From assembly GCA_018457135.1 (NCBI GenBank), contig JAGGDU010000160.1, positions 84,315 to 120,038 of the forward strand: a DNA stretch of 35,724 nt, in the 5' to 3' direction. Below the pieces are notes generated by a model. That model saw nothing but the letters and a program-made list of their open reading frames with translations, did not search any database and was not told the origin of the DNA. Shown in pieces: positions 27,120-34,978 of this stretch (position 1 is the first letter of the stretch; each line of letters starts with the position of its first letter). The stretch comes from Trichodesmium erythraeum GBRTRLIN201. GTDB taxonomy: Bacteria; Cyanobacteriota; Cyanobacteriia; Cyanobacteriales; Microcoleaceae. Made by a program: the position numbers and the translations under genes.

Positions 27120-27651
27120 AAGGATGAATTAATAGCAATTAGTTTTTTTGTTTTCCTAATATTACATGGCTTGTCAATAATTTTAATTTGACCAATGTCC
27201 TAAGAATAGTTTGAGTTTTTGACATTGAAAATTTATTCAAACCTAGTAAAGGTCTATCAGTCTAGTAGCAGACCGACACAGCTATAATGGTTTAATAAAT
27301 CTAGGTTAGGTAGCATCGAACGTAATAATACTCTATCAGGGTAACCCAACAACAACAGAGCCATTGTTGAATTTCACTTCATTCTTATAGAACCTACATT
27401 TTTAGGGGCGTCACTCCAGTAGGATAGGTTAGGAGGCAACATATATTCAAGAGAGCCAACTATTAACTTTCCGCGGCAACTCAATAATATTAAACACTCT
27501 ACCTGTCTTAATCTTAACTTGACAAATAGTCTCAAAGTAGGTAAGCGAAATTATTTTTGATCTACTGATCAAATATGTTTTTCCCTTTCTCCCGACTTCC
27601 TACTACCCACTCTCTGAAAAATGTTAAATTAATTTTGTCCAAGTACTTAAT
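27120..27651. other. Intergenic stretch with a worn repeat
   Basis: Between convergent genes. Around 27300-27410, CTAGGTTAGGTAGCATCGAACG and CAGGGTAACCCAAC (given in pieces here) recall the GTAGGTTGGG...CCCAAC element seen at 2946-3059, but degraded. No gene. Confidence 0.35.
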
Positions 27652-28686
27652 CTAATTATAAAATCCGCTGTAAGCTTGGTCACATCGAATTGCTTTTCCT
27701 TGTTGCTGAAGAGAATTATTCAAAGCACAGAGAATTTCTACTAATTTAGCACCTACCCAACCGGAAGAAATTTTTGAAGTAGTATTCGTCAAAATACAAT
27801 TTAAAAATTCATGGCACACTTGAGCCAAAGGTTCAGCTTTTTTGATGCTTATAACCTCCGGAACAACATCTACTGCTTTCCAACGACTGCTCAAATATTC
27901 TAAATGACCATGCTGAATAACTAAAGGTTGAGTTTCTGAGGTTTCATCAAAAATTAATGTTCCTTGACTACCTACTACTCCTAAACGACGTTGTTTATCA
28001 GGGTTTAGCCAACAAAGATGTAAAAAAGCTTGAAAACCACTAGGATAAATCAGTTTAGCCATAACTAAATCTGATTGTGGGGGTTTTTGAGGAAGCCAAA
28101 TTGTACCATTTGCTTCTACTTCGACTGGTGTTTCCTGTAACCAGCTATTAAAAATACAAATATCATGAATTGCTAAGTCCCAGAGAGCATCAACATCTGA
28201 GCGAACAGGTTCAATATGAGTTCGAGTCGCATATCCGTAGCGTAATTCTCCTAATTTACCTTGATTAACTATAGTTTTGCCAGTTTCTATGACCGGATTA
28301 AATAAATAAGTATGATCGACAAATAGTTGCAATTTTTTTTTGTCTGCTAATTTGCATAGTGCAATAGACTCAGAATACTCAAGGGTTAAAGGTTTTTCGG
28401 AAAAAACGTGATAACCTCTTTTGAGAGCAGCACTAATAATCTCATAGTGAGTAGATGCTGGTGTGGCGATCGCGACTGCTGAGATTCCTGGTAACTCTAA
28501 AGCTTCTATCCAATCTTCTACTAAGGCTATATCTTTGTCCAATTGCAAGCGTTTTTGAATTACTTGTAAGTGTTCTGCATGAGGATCTACTATAGCAATA
28601 ACACGAGAATGAGGATGATTGAGAAAATTACGAACTAAGTGAACTCCCCAACGACCTGCACCAAATATAGCAATTCCTATTTCCAT
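27652..28686 (-). CDS. Gfo/Idh/MocA family oxidoreductase
   Basis: 344 residues, a typical size. Residues 1-120 are a Rossmann domain with GAGRWG (9-14), AIVDPHAEH and ATPASTHYEI, and the EKP signature at 97-99 holding the catalytic-region lysine. Residues about 125-330 are the C-terminal alpha/beta domain with WDLAIHDICIF, where the HD pair matches the usual catalytic His region. These enzymes oxidise or reduce sugars and similar molecules with NAD(P). The substrate is not predictable here; there are no sugar-pathway neighbours. The ATG is the best start. The gene is convergent with the histidine kinase and preceded by the TnpB remnant. Confidence 0.88.
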   Translation of the reverse strand: MEIGIAIFGAGRWGVHLVRNFLNHPHSRVIAIVDPHAEHLQVIQKRLQLDKDIALVEDWIEALELPGISAVAIATPASTHYEIISAALKRGYHVFSEKPLTLEYSESIALCKLADKKKLQLFVDHTYLFNPVIETGKTIVNQGKLGELRYGYATRTHIEPVRSDVDALWDLAIHDICIFNSWLQETPVEVEANGTIWLPQKPPQSDLVMAKLIYPSGFQAFLHLCWLNPDKQRRLGVVGSQGTLIFDETSETQPLVIQHGHLEYLSSRWKAVDVVPEVISIKKAEPLAQVCHEFLNCILTNTTSKISSGWVGAKLVEILCALNNSLQQQGKAIRCDQAYSGFYN

Positions 28687-28734
28687 TTTTATAATCTTTG
28701 TAACTTGATATCGGTTCTATTAAGCTTTCCCAAA

Positions 28735-28957
28735 TTTACCTATGCAGGAATTGCATAAGCTTGAGAGCTAGCTTCAATATTTCACGCTGATGCCACTAAG
28801 CACAGTCTGTAACTGATATAAGACCCAGGCCACAAAATCCTAAGTTAGCTAAAACTACTTATTCATATACTTTTTGCTCGTTGATATCAGCATTAAAGTC
28901 TCTGTCTATAGTCAAATCACAAGTAATACATTCATAAGTTTTCTCGCTCAATGGCAT
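28735..28957 (-). pseudogene. C-terminal remnant of an IS200/IS605 TnpB (OrfB)
   Basis: On the minus strand MPLSEKTYECITCDLTIDRD followed by FNADIN reads like the TnpB C-terminal zinc ribbon: PLSERT..C..C, then DRD-N-A-IN, with the last catalytic Asp. A stop follows at 28859-28861, then worn sequence (LANLGFCGLGL, KLMQFLHR) that resembles the usual TnpB tail. The N-terminal 80 percent is missing. It is a dead insertion scrap without a visible TnpA. Confidence 0.65.
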
Positions 28958-29062
28958 TTTTTGTTAATATTAACTATTATTATAACAGATATATTTCAAA
29001 AAAACAACTAAACAGTCGCCCGCTTATGGGTGAGATAATAGAGACCCAATTTTTGGGTAATA

Positions 29063-30667
29063 TTATTCTGATAATAGTTCCTCAAAAAAGCCTTCTTCAA
29101 CTTCGGATGCTGATTGTACATTACCTTCTACAATTAAATTTATGTAAGACTTTAAAAGCTCTTTCATTCTAGGATTTTTATATTGTGGATTAATTTTATT
29201 CAGAGCTTTTTGCCAATTAGTTTCAGTTGGTTCTTGATTAAGTCCAGTTAAAATTTTGGTTTCTTTAACTAATTTATCAAGTTCAGCTCCTGAAAATCCG
29301 AGAGTGTTTTTTACTAAATATTCTAAAAGTGAATCAGAAATTGGCTTGAGTTGACGAGCTTTGATTCGTTTCTGAATAATTTCGTAGCGTTCTTTAGTTG
29401 TGGGAGGCATAACAATAAAAGTTTCATCAAAACGCCCTGCACGAAATATTTCTGGTGGTAGCATGGAACGATCATTGGATGTAGCAATAAAAAAAATTGG
29501 TTCTTTGTGGTCATTAAGCCAAGTTAGGAATGTGCCAAACTGTCGGGTAGTAGTACCGCTACTATCACCACCAACTCCTGCAAAAGCTTTTTCGATTTCA
29601 TCCATAAATAGAATGTTGGGAGCGGAAGCTTCAATTGCTCTGAGAGCTTGATATGTATTGCTTTCGGACTCCCCTACCCATTGAGATTGTAATCTGCTAA
29701 TTTCAAAGTTAATTTGAGGAACGCGCCATTCAATAGCGATCGCTCTGGCAATAAAAGATTTTCCACATCCAGGAAACCCTTCAAGTAAAAGAGCGCGGGG
29801 GCGCATATCTGGGTCTGCATCTTGTTCAAACCAAGGATAACGTTCTTTGACCCAAGTTTTGATGTTTTCTAAACCACCAACTTCTTGGAGTCCTTCTCCT
29901 AGTGGTTCGTAATAATCTAAGATGCCGATTTTTTCAATTTCTTGTTTTTTGACTTCTAATAATAGTTTGGAAGCTTCTTCTGGTTGTTGCCACAGCTTTT
30001 TTGTTGTGATTAATTTTGCGGTTTGTGCTACTGCTTGAAAGTTCATTCCTTGAGCTTTTTCTGCAAGGTCTTTGGCTCTATTTTCTGCTAAATTGTATTT
30101 AGTAACAGCAAGTTTAAAGATATTTTGATAAAGTTCTTCTCCAATGGGTAGGGGCAGGTCTAATATGTGAATATAATTACGCAAACTTGTAGGAATTGAC
30201 CAATCAGAACCTACTATTATTAAGTTCATTCTGGGTCTGGGTTTTGTTTGTGCGATCGCGAGGACTAATTCTTTGAGTTTGCGGGTAGTTAAATAAAAAG
30301 TTGGTTCTATGAGTTTTGACCAGTCTGGTAGAATATAGGTGTATTGCTGGTCTATGTTTTTCCTGGCTTGATTTTGTAATTGCGTCTGTAAAAAATCAAG
30401 GGCATAAATTATTGGATCGGTGTTTGGTTGTGGTGCATAATTTGTGCTTTGCCAATTGTTTTCTGTTGTTAATTTATAAAATCCATTAATACTTCTCCAT
30501 TCAGCTAGTTCTCCTTCAATAATATTATTATTACATAGAGAACGATAGGCAGCTATTATGCAATTAATTGCTCGAATTTCTTCTGATGAACGTAAGAAAA
30601 TCAAGGGATATTGAGCTTGTAAAAGTTCTTGTAGTTCTCGTTGGCATTTATTGTAAGGAAGTTCCAT
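29063..30667 (-). CDS. Ycf46-like AAA+ ATPase
   Basis: 534 residues. Residues 1-250 are the family-specific N-terminal domain (LLQAQYPLIFLRSSEE), with an inactive ATPase-like fold. Residues about 270-480 are an AAA+ domain: Walker A GFPGCGKS near residue 295, Walker B NILFMDEIEKAF near 350, sensor-1 FFIATSNDRS and arginine finger region PPEIFRAGRFDE. It belongs to the Ycf46 family, found in cyanobacteria and red-algal plastids, with a reported link to carbon uptake and dark growth in Synechocystis. The ATG at 30667 fits the family start. The gene is probably monocistronic and transcribed away from the GTPase operon's 3' end by 600 bp. Confidence 0.85.
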   Translation of the reverse strand: MELPYNKCQRELQELLQAQYPLIFLRSSEEIRAINCIIAAYRSLCNNNIIEGELAEWRSINGFYKLTTENNWQSTNYAPQPNTDPIIYALDFLQTQLQNQARKNIDQQYTYILPDWSKLIEPTFYLTTRKLKELVLAIAQTKPRPRMNLIIVGSDWSIPTSLRNYIHILDLPLPIGEELYQNIFKLAVTKYNLAENRAKDLAEKAQGMNFQAVAQTAKLITTKKLWQQPEEASKLLLEVKKQEIEKIGILDYYEPLGEGLQEVGGLENIKTWVKERYPWFEQDADPDMRPRALLLEGFPGCGKSFIARAIAIEWRVPQINFEISRLQSQWVGESESNTYQALRAIEASAPNILFMDEIEKAFAGVGGDSSGTTTRQFGTFLTWLNDHKEPIFFIATSNDRSMLPPEIFRAGRFDETFIVMPPTTKERYEIIQKRIKARQLKPISDSLLEYLVKNTLGFSGAELDKLVKETKILTGLNQEPTETNWQKALNKINPQYKNPRMKELLKSYINLIVEGNVQSASEVEEGFFEELLSE

Positions 30668-30949
30668 ATTTTTTGATTATAATATTTTATTTATGATTTT
30701 TTAAAACTAATTTTATTTTAAATAAATCCATAAAAAACAGGCTTAATTGTTATTATATTTAGCTTCAAATATAGGCATCATATTTTATGAATTTGGAATC
30801 AAAATTTCCTCGATGTTAGGTTAACATTTTTTTGTATTTTTGGTTATAAAAAAGGTTTTTAAGCTTAGGCATAACCCCTGGATTTGTTTGAGTTATCTTG
30901 GGGAATTGTTGTAATTAGCAGATGTAAAAGTTTTCTCAATAGTCGAGGT
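30668..30949. other. Gene-free stretch upstream of the Ycf46-like gene
   Basis: AT-rich, nothing recognisable; the promoter of the Ycf46-like gene should lie here. Confidence 0.4.
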
Positions 30950-31279
30950 TGTATTCGAGCAAACCGAAACTTTATTATTATTATTTTCTAAAGATAAAAG
31001 CTCCAAGGATATAATAACATTTATGAAATTACTTTTACCATTTTTAATACCGTAATTCCATTAATTAATAATTCGGTTAAATTGCTCCTTATTTACTTGT
31101 CGTAATTATTGCTTTTCTATTTCCTGACGCAAATTTAATCTATTAGTTTGTCCTCTATCAGTTTGATTATGAAAATAATCTTCTGGATAATTAATATCAC
31201 TACCAGTTAGATTCACTGAATAGTAAATCTATTTATGACCGAGATTGGGTATTTTTAAGATTAAAGTATATTCTATCAT
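30950..31279 (-). pseudogene. Decayed last gene of the GTPase/vWA operon
   Basis: ATG at 31279 follows the vWA stop by a few bases. The frame reads MIEYTLILKIPNLGHK, then a single TAG (31226-31228), then IYYSVNLTGSDINYPEDYF and HNQTDRGQTNRLNLRQEIEKQ, then TAA. After a frame change it goes on as LRQVNKEQFNRIIN with a further stop. The tight spacing and continuous protein-like frame suggest a former operon member, now broken. The family is not recognised. Confidence 0.55.
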
Positions 31280-31282
31280 AAT

Positions 31283-32665
31283 TTATCTATCTACCCGTAA
31301 TTTTTTACTCCATTCGATGAAGGGATATACTCCTATAATACCAAAAATAACTAGAGCTACCAATATTAATAATCCCCTAGTTTTGAATTCTAAAGGTTCG
31401 TAGCCAATGTTAGTAATACGGTAATCTTGGGCATTAGAAGTAAGACCTTTGACTAAAACTTTGACTTGATATTTAGTTGCCCGATCGCCATCTGGTTGCT
31501 TATATTCTAATTCATATTCTTGTAGACTTTCTAGGAATTTAATTAAACTCTGAGCTACCTCTTCAGCATTATCTGGAAATTGATGAATACCTCCCGTTGA
31601 ATCAGCAATTTCTCTTAAACGTGGTTGATCTACGATTAATTGGTCAATCCTTATTCTTGGATGTTTACAATTATCAATAATTTTATTGATAACTTTGTCT
31701 TTAATAATTATTTCATCTATTGTTAATTGTGCGTCAGTAAATTCAATATTACATCTTGAACTATTGTATATTTCTGTTAGAGATTGACCATAACCTAATG
31801 TGTGAACTTTAACCTTTGGCATTTGTGAATCTTGAGGCTGGAGAATATTTTTTAATCTTTCAAATTGTATTTCTTCTGTGTCGCGATCGTGATTATGAAA
31901 CCCATCAGATAACACAATTACCACTAACTGTTTTGATTGAGAATCATCAGTTTTATTATTACTATCGGAGGTCGAATTAACTGAATTTATCAAATATTTA
32001 ACAGCAGTTTCTAGTGGCTGATATAAATTAGTAGAAGCGCTGAGTTCTTGATTGGCTAACTCTTCTATTTTTTCCTTTAGCTTCTCACTGTTAGATGGGT
32101 AAAAATTGGCATCTAAACTTTTATTACTTACTTTAAACTGGTTACCTCCTTTACCGAAAGGTGCTAAACCTATTCTAACAGTTAAATTTGGCTTATCATT
32201 AGCGGCATCAATAAATTTGTATATAGCATTAATAGCACCCTTAAATTTAATGCGTCTTCTACCTGGACTAGAATCTCTAAACTTCATACTCCCACTCATA
32301 TCTAACATAATAATTATGTCAGCGGGAGTAGTTTTTGCCCTAGTATCAGTAGGGAGAATAACAGTTGGTTTAATAGTTTTTTTGCTACCAAATTCACTAA
32401 TGGTTTCTACAGAAAAATCTGATTCTTGTAAATTGGGATTAAAGTTTCCTGCTTTATTATAAACTTTAATCCGCATTTTGACTGTATTTTTTTCTGCTGT
32501 AATTATACGAGTAATTTCCAGGCATTTTTGACGATTTTCTTTAGTATTACTACAGTCATCTTGACTAATTATATTTTCAGGTATGGCGGCACAACCGAAT
32601 GGTAATATAGCAGAAAAAACTGCTATTGCTAACAGTTTAGCTTTGCGGATCATATAAAGTGTCAT
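31283..32665 (-). CDS. vWA domain protein with signal sequence and C-terminal membrane helix
   Basis: 460 residues. The N-terminal hydrophobic segment (residues 10-24) ends in PFGC; this lacks the usual Leu of a lipobox, so ordinary export or lipid attachment are both open. Residues about 115-350 are a vWA domain with the metal site DMSGS (122-126), a Thr near residue 217 and VLSDG. A TM helix follows at about 432-450 (GLLILVALVIFGIIGVYPF) with a short basic tail. The adhesive domain thus faces outwards or the periplasm. The gene overlaps the FHA-like gene by 29 bp, so translation is probably coupled. It may transmit an outside signal to the GTPase. An ATG at 32653 is an alternative start. 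Confidence 0.8.
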   Translation of the reverse strand: MTLYMIRKAKLLAIAVFSAILPFGCAAIPENIISQDDCSNTKENRQKCLEITRIITAEKNTVKMRIKVYNKAGNFNPNLQESDFSVETISEFGSKKTIKPTVILPTDTRAKTTPADIIIMLDMSGSMKFRDSSPGRRRIKFKGAINAIYKFIDAANDKPNLTVRIGLAPFGKGGNQFKVSNKSLDANFYPSNSEKLKEKIEELANQELSASTNLYQPLETAVKYLINSVNSTSDSNNKTDDSQSKQLVVIVLSDGFHNHDRDTEEIQFERLKNILQPQDSQMPKVKVHTLGYGQSLTEIYNSSRCNIEFTDAQLTIDEIIIKDKVINKIIDNCKHPRIRIDQLIVDQPRLREIADSTGGIHQFPDNAEEVAQSLIKFLESLQEYELEYKQPDGDRATKYQVKVLVKGLTSNAQDYRITNIGYEPLEFKTRGLLILVALVIFGIIGVYPFIEWSKKLRVDR

Positions 32666-33190
32666 AGAAGCAAAAACAGTAATATTTGTCTGGTTTATCG
32701 TTTCGTAACAAGGTTATAATTTGACCGTGGCGGAGTGACTTTTTTCCCCTTCTTTCCATTAAAGTTCGATTAATTTGAACTTTTCCTGTAGCCCAACATT
32801 GAATTTCAACGACACGGTTATTTACAGATAAAGAGGCACATCTATCAGCAATACCTGGCAAGTAAATGTCTACATCAGTATAATCACTACCATCACCACC
32901 AATAATTATTGGTTTACCTTTAGTATGATATGGCAGTTTAATAGATAAGTTTTCTTCAATAGGAGTATGTGGATCGTCTTCAGTAACTAGTTGAAGGCGA
33001 TAGACATTTCTGATACGAGGTAATTTAGGACTAGTCAAATTGTCTTGTTCTTGTTCAAATCTTTCTTCCATTTCTGCCGTCATTTCAAAACCAGCACCTG
33101 CTCGTAAAGCTACTGCATAGTTAGGAGCAGCTCCTAAACTTAGGTTGTCTTGCCACAAGCTCTAGTACCAATAATACTAATCTGAGTCAT
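32637..33190 (-). pseudogene. Frame-broken gene: P-loop start followed by FHA-like domain
   Basis: From ATG 33190 the frame reads MTQISIIGTRACGKTT, a perfect GTPase-type P-loop, then meets TAA at 33140-33142. A minus-one shift there joins it to the long frame LSLGAAPNYAVALRAG..., which ends at 32637. The join would give about 183 residues. The C-terminal 90 residues (GGDGSDYTDVDIYLPG, RCASLSVNN, VQINRT, LRHGQIITLLR) have the strand pattern of an FHA phosphopeptide-binding domain, but lack the usual GR and S..H. Either a frameshift mutation, a sequencing error or, less likely, recoding; no slippery heptamer is seen. If the downstream part is translated alone, a TTG at 33158 could start it. Confidence 0.6.
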
Positions 33191-33194
33191 ACTT

Positions 33195-33947
33195 TTAACG
33201 ATAATGGAGAATAAAAGGACTTAAATAAAGCCAGGGTGCTTCTAATAAAGTACAATTGCTAATACTAGTAATAAAAAACTGAAAAGGCCTTACCTCTCGG
33301 TTATTTCTGTTTATTACTTCTTTAGCAACAGCAAAATATCTATTGCGTACTTGTTTTTGACGCTCGACGGGATGTCCCTGCATTTTTATTGCTTCATCGT
33401 CAAGACTTTCACAGAATAAATCAGCTTTATGTAGGCAAATAGCAATGTTATCTACTCGACTACAATATTGATTGAAAAACCTTAACCAATCTTCTAAATT
33501 ATTAGACCACCCTTGAGCATTCATTAATTGGTCTGGATCTAAAGTCATACCTGAGGATGCCTTCTTGAGCAAATGATTGAGCACTATTTCTTTATAGGGA
33601 GGTAATAACAAAATGATGCCTATATTTTGACCGATTTTTTCCTTAAAGTCATTCCAATCATCTTCATTTTTTTCCTGCCATTCAGTTTCCCAGATTTCCC
33701 CAGAAGTATCTACCCAAACTGATTCTATAATTTTGCGGTGATTTAACTGAACTTCTAGCCTGACTGGTCTTCTTATCATGTCTCTAGTTGGAACCATATC
33801 ACCAGTATCTACTTTTTGAAGTTTTTCTCTCAGCGTCTTATAAGATGGGTCTATGATCTTAACCCGCCATTCACCAATTGGCTGGGCCAAGGCCAATCCC
33901 ATGTGAGTTTTGCCCACGGCGCGATCGCCTATCACTATCACACTCAT
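33195..33947 (-). CDS. TRAFAC-type small GTPase
   Basis: 250 residues from ATG 33947, chosen because AGGAGGT stands just upstream and the P-loop starts at residue 7; a GTG six bases earlier would overlap that site. G1 is GDRAVGKT (7-14), G3 is DTSGE (80-84), G4 is HKAD (173-176, in place of NKxD) and G5 FITSIS near residue 229. Insertions between G3 and G4 are helical. It resembles GTPases coded next to vWA and FHA genes in bacterial NTP-dependent signalling or conflict loci. The start overlaps the stop of a short P-loop ORF (ATGA), and the next operon gene starts 4 bases after its stop. Confidence 0.75.
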   Translation of the reverse strand: MSVIVIGDRAVGKTHMGLALAQPIGEWRVKIIDPSYKTLREKLQKVDTGDMVPTRDMIRRPVRLEVQLNHRKIIESVWVDTSGEIWETEWQEKNEDDWNDFKEKIGQNIGIILLLPPYKEIVLNHLLKKASSGMTLDPDQLMNAQGWSNNLEDWLRFFNQYCSRVDNIAICLHKADLFCESLDDEAIKMQGHPVERQKQVRNRYFAVAKEVINRNNREVRPFQFFITSISNCTLLEAPWLYLSPFILHYR

Positions 33948-34036
33948 TCCCACCTCCTATCATAAATTTGGGCCAAACTTTGAAGAATATTTGTTTGACC
34001 AACTTGGCGATCGCCTATCACAATAACTTTACTCAT
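33944..34036 (-). pseudogene. 30-residue GTPase N-terminal remnant, leader ORF
   Basis: ATG 34036 to TGA 33944-33946 encodes MSKVIVIGDRQVGQTNILQS and LAQIYDRRWE. It aligns with the first 30 residues of the following GTPase (MSVIVIGDRAVGKT...). The catalytic lysine of the P-loop is Gln (GQT), so it cannot bind GTP. Its stop overlaps the next start (ATGA), and it carries the ribosome site of the GTPase. It may be the stub of a lost duplicate GTPase now serving as a leader peptide. Confidence 0.7.
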
Positions 34037-34164
34037 AAAAAATACTTATAAAATTAACTAAAACAATTGTAGGTAAATTTGAGCAACCCGGAAGACCTCT
34101 CCCCCGACCCCTCTCCTATAAGAGAAAAGGAAAATATTCCTCCCCTTTCCCTTGTGTAGTTCTT

Positions 34165-34640
34165 GAACTATAACCTCAAGCTCCAGGCAATGCAAACCTG
34201 TTAGCCTTTGTTCTACATATTCAATTTGATCAACCCACTATTCTCCTCATCCTTGCATAACTTGTATTCGTGCATCATCCCCAACTTGTAAATAACCCTG
34301 AGCTTCCGCCAAATTACCATTATTAAACAGTCATTTAATTTTCTTAAGCACCTCATCTACAGTTAAGCGAACGAGCAGCTGTTAGTCAATTAAAACTTGA
34401 TATTCAGTATCAATATTTGATCAGCCGAACTTCAAATCATCAATTAACCCTTGAAATTTCTTCAATGCTGCTAGTATTTTACTGATTCACTAGCAACACT
34501 ACCCTGAAACTGAATTTTTAGCAGTAAACTAACTTTTAATTTAGATCGACTGCGACAAGAACAAATTTGATCGCGAATTTCAGCAATGCATGGTAGAATT
34601 TATCGTGATCCTTGTTCAGCAACCTCCTTACATAACAAAA
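34165..34640 (-). pseudogene. Decayed gene of unknown family
   Basis: On the minus strand, long protein-like runs are joined by stops and one frame change: AEIRDQICSCRSRSKLKVSL, then LIDDLKFG, SNIDTEYQVLID, QLLVRLTVDEVLKKIK, NGNLAEAQGYLQVGDDARIQV and VDQIEYVEQRLTGLHCLELEV (each given in short pieces). At least five in-frame stops. The family is not recognised. The rest of 34037-34978 holds a C-rich patch near 34090-34150 and the apcE terminator. Confidence 0.55.
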
Positions 34641-34904
34641 TATCAACTTACCTCAAATCAACTCTATGGAATATTTCGGAGTTAGTTGATCAAACTTAAT
34701 ATAGTGCAGCTTTTTTGTACGTACTCACTAGTTAAAAATTAAAAGTAAGACTTTATCGGCTCAAAACTTTAACACATTCAGTAATTTCAGGAAATTATTT
34801 AACTTATGCTCTATTGAGATCATTAGTGTAATCTCAGTTAATTAAATTAGCATTAATGCCCGTAAATTTTCAGTTGACCTATAAAACCCACTCCCTAAAC
34901 TTAT

Positions 34905-34941
34905 CAAAAAAACCCCCTACTATAAAAATCTATAGCAGGGG
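34905..34941 (-). terminator. Rho-independent terminator of apcE
   Basis: On the minus strand CCCCTGCTATA, a short loop, TATAGTAGGGGG and then TTTTTTT. The strong GC-rich stem with a T-run lies 38 bases after the apcE stop. Confidence 0.85.
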
Positions 34942-34978
34942 AACAGTAACAATTCCAACCAAAAAAATCACCAATAGC

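Noticed and set aside
28951-29172. 73-codon plus-strand frame
   Set aside because: Runs antisense over the end of the Ycf46-like gene and the TnpB scrap; no support.
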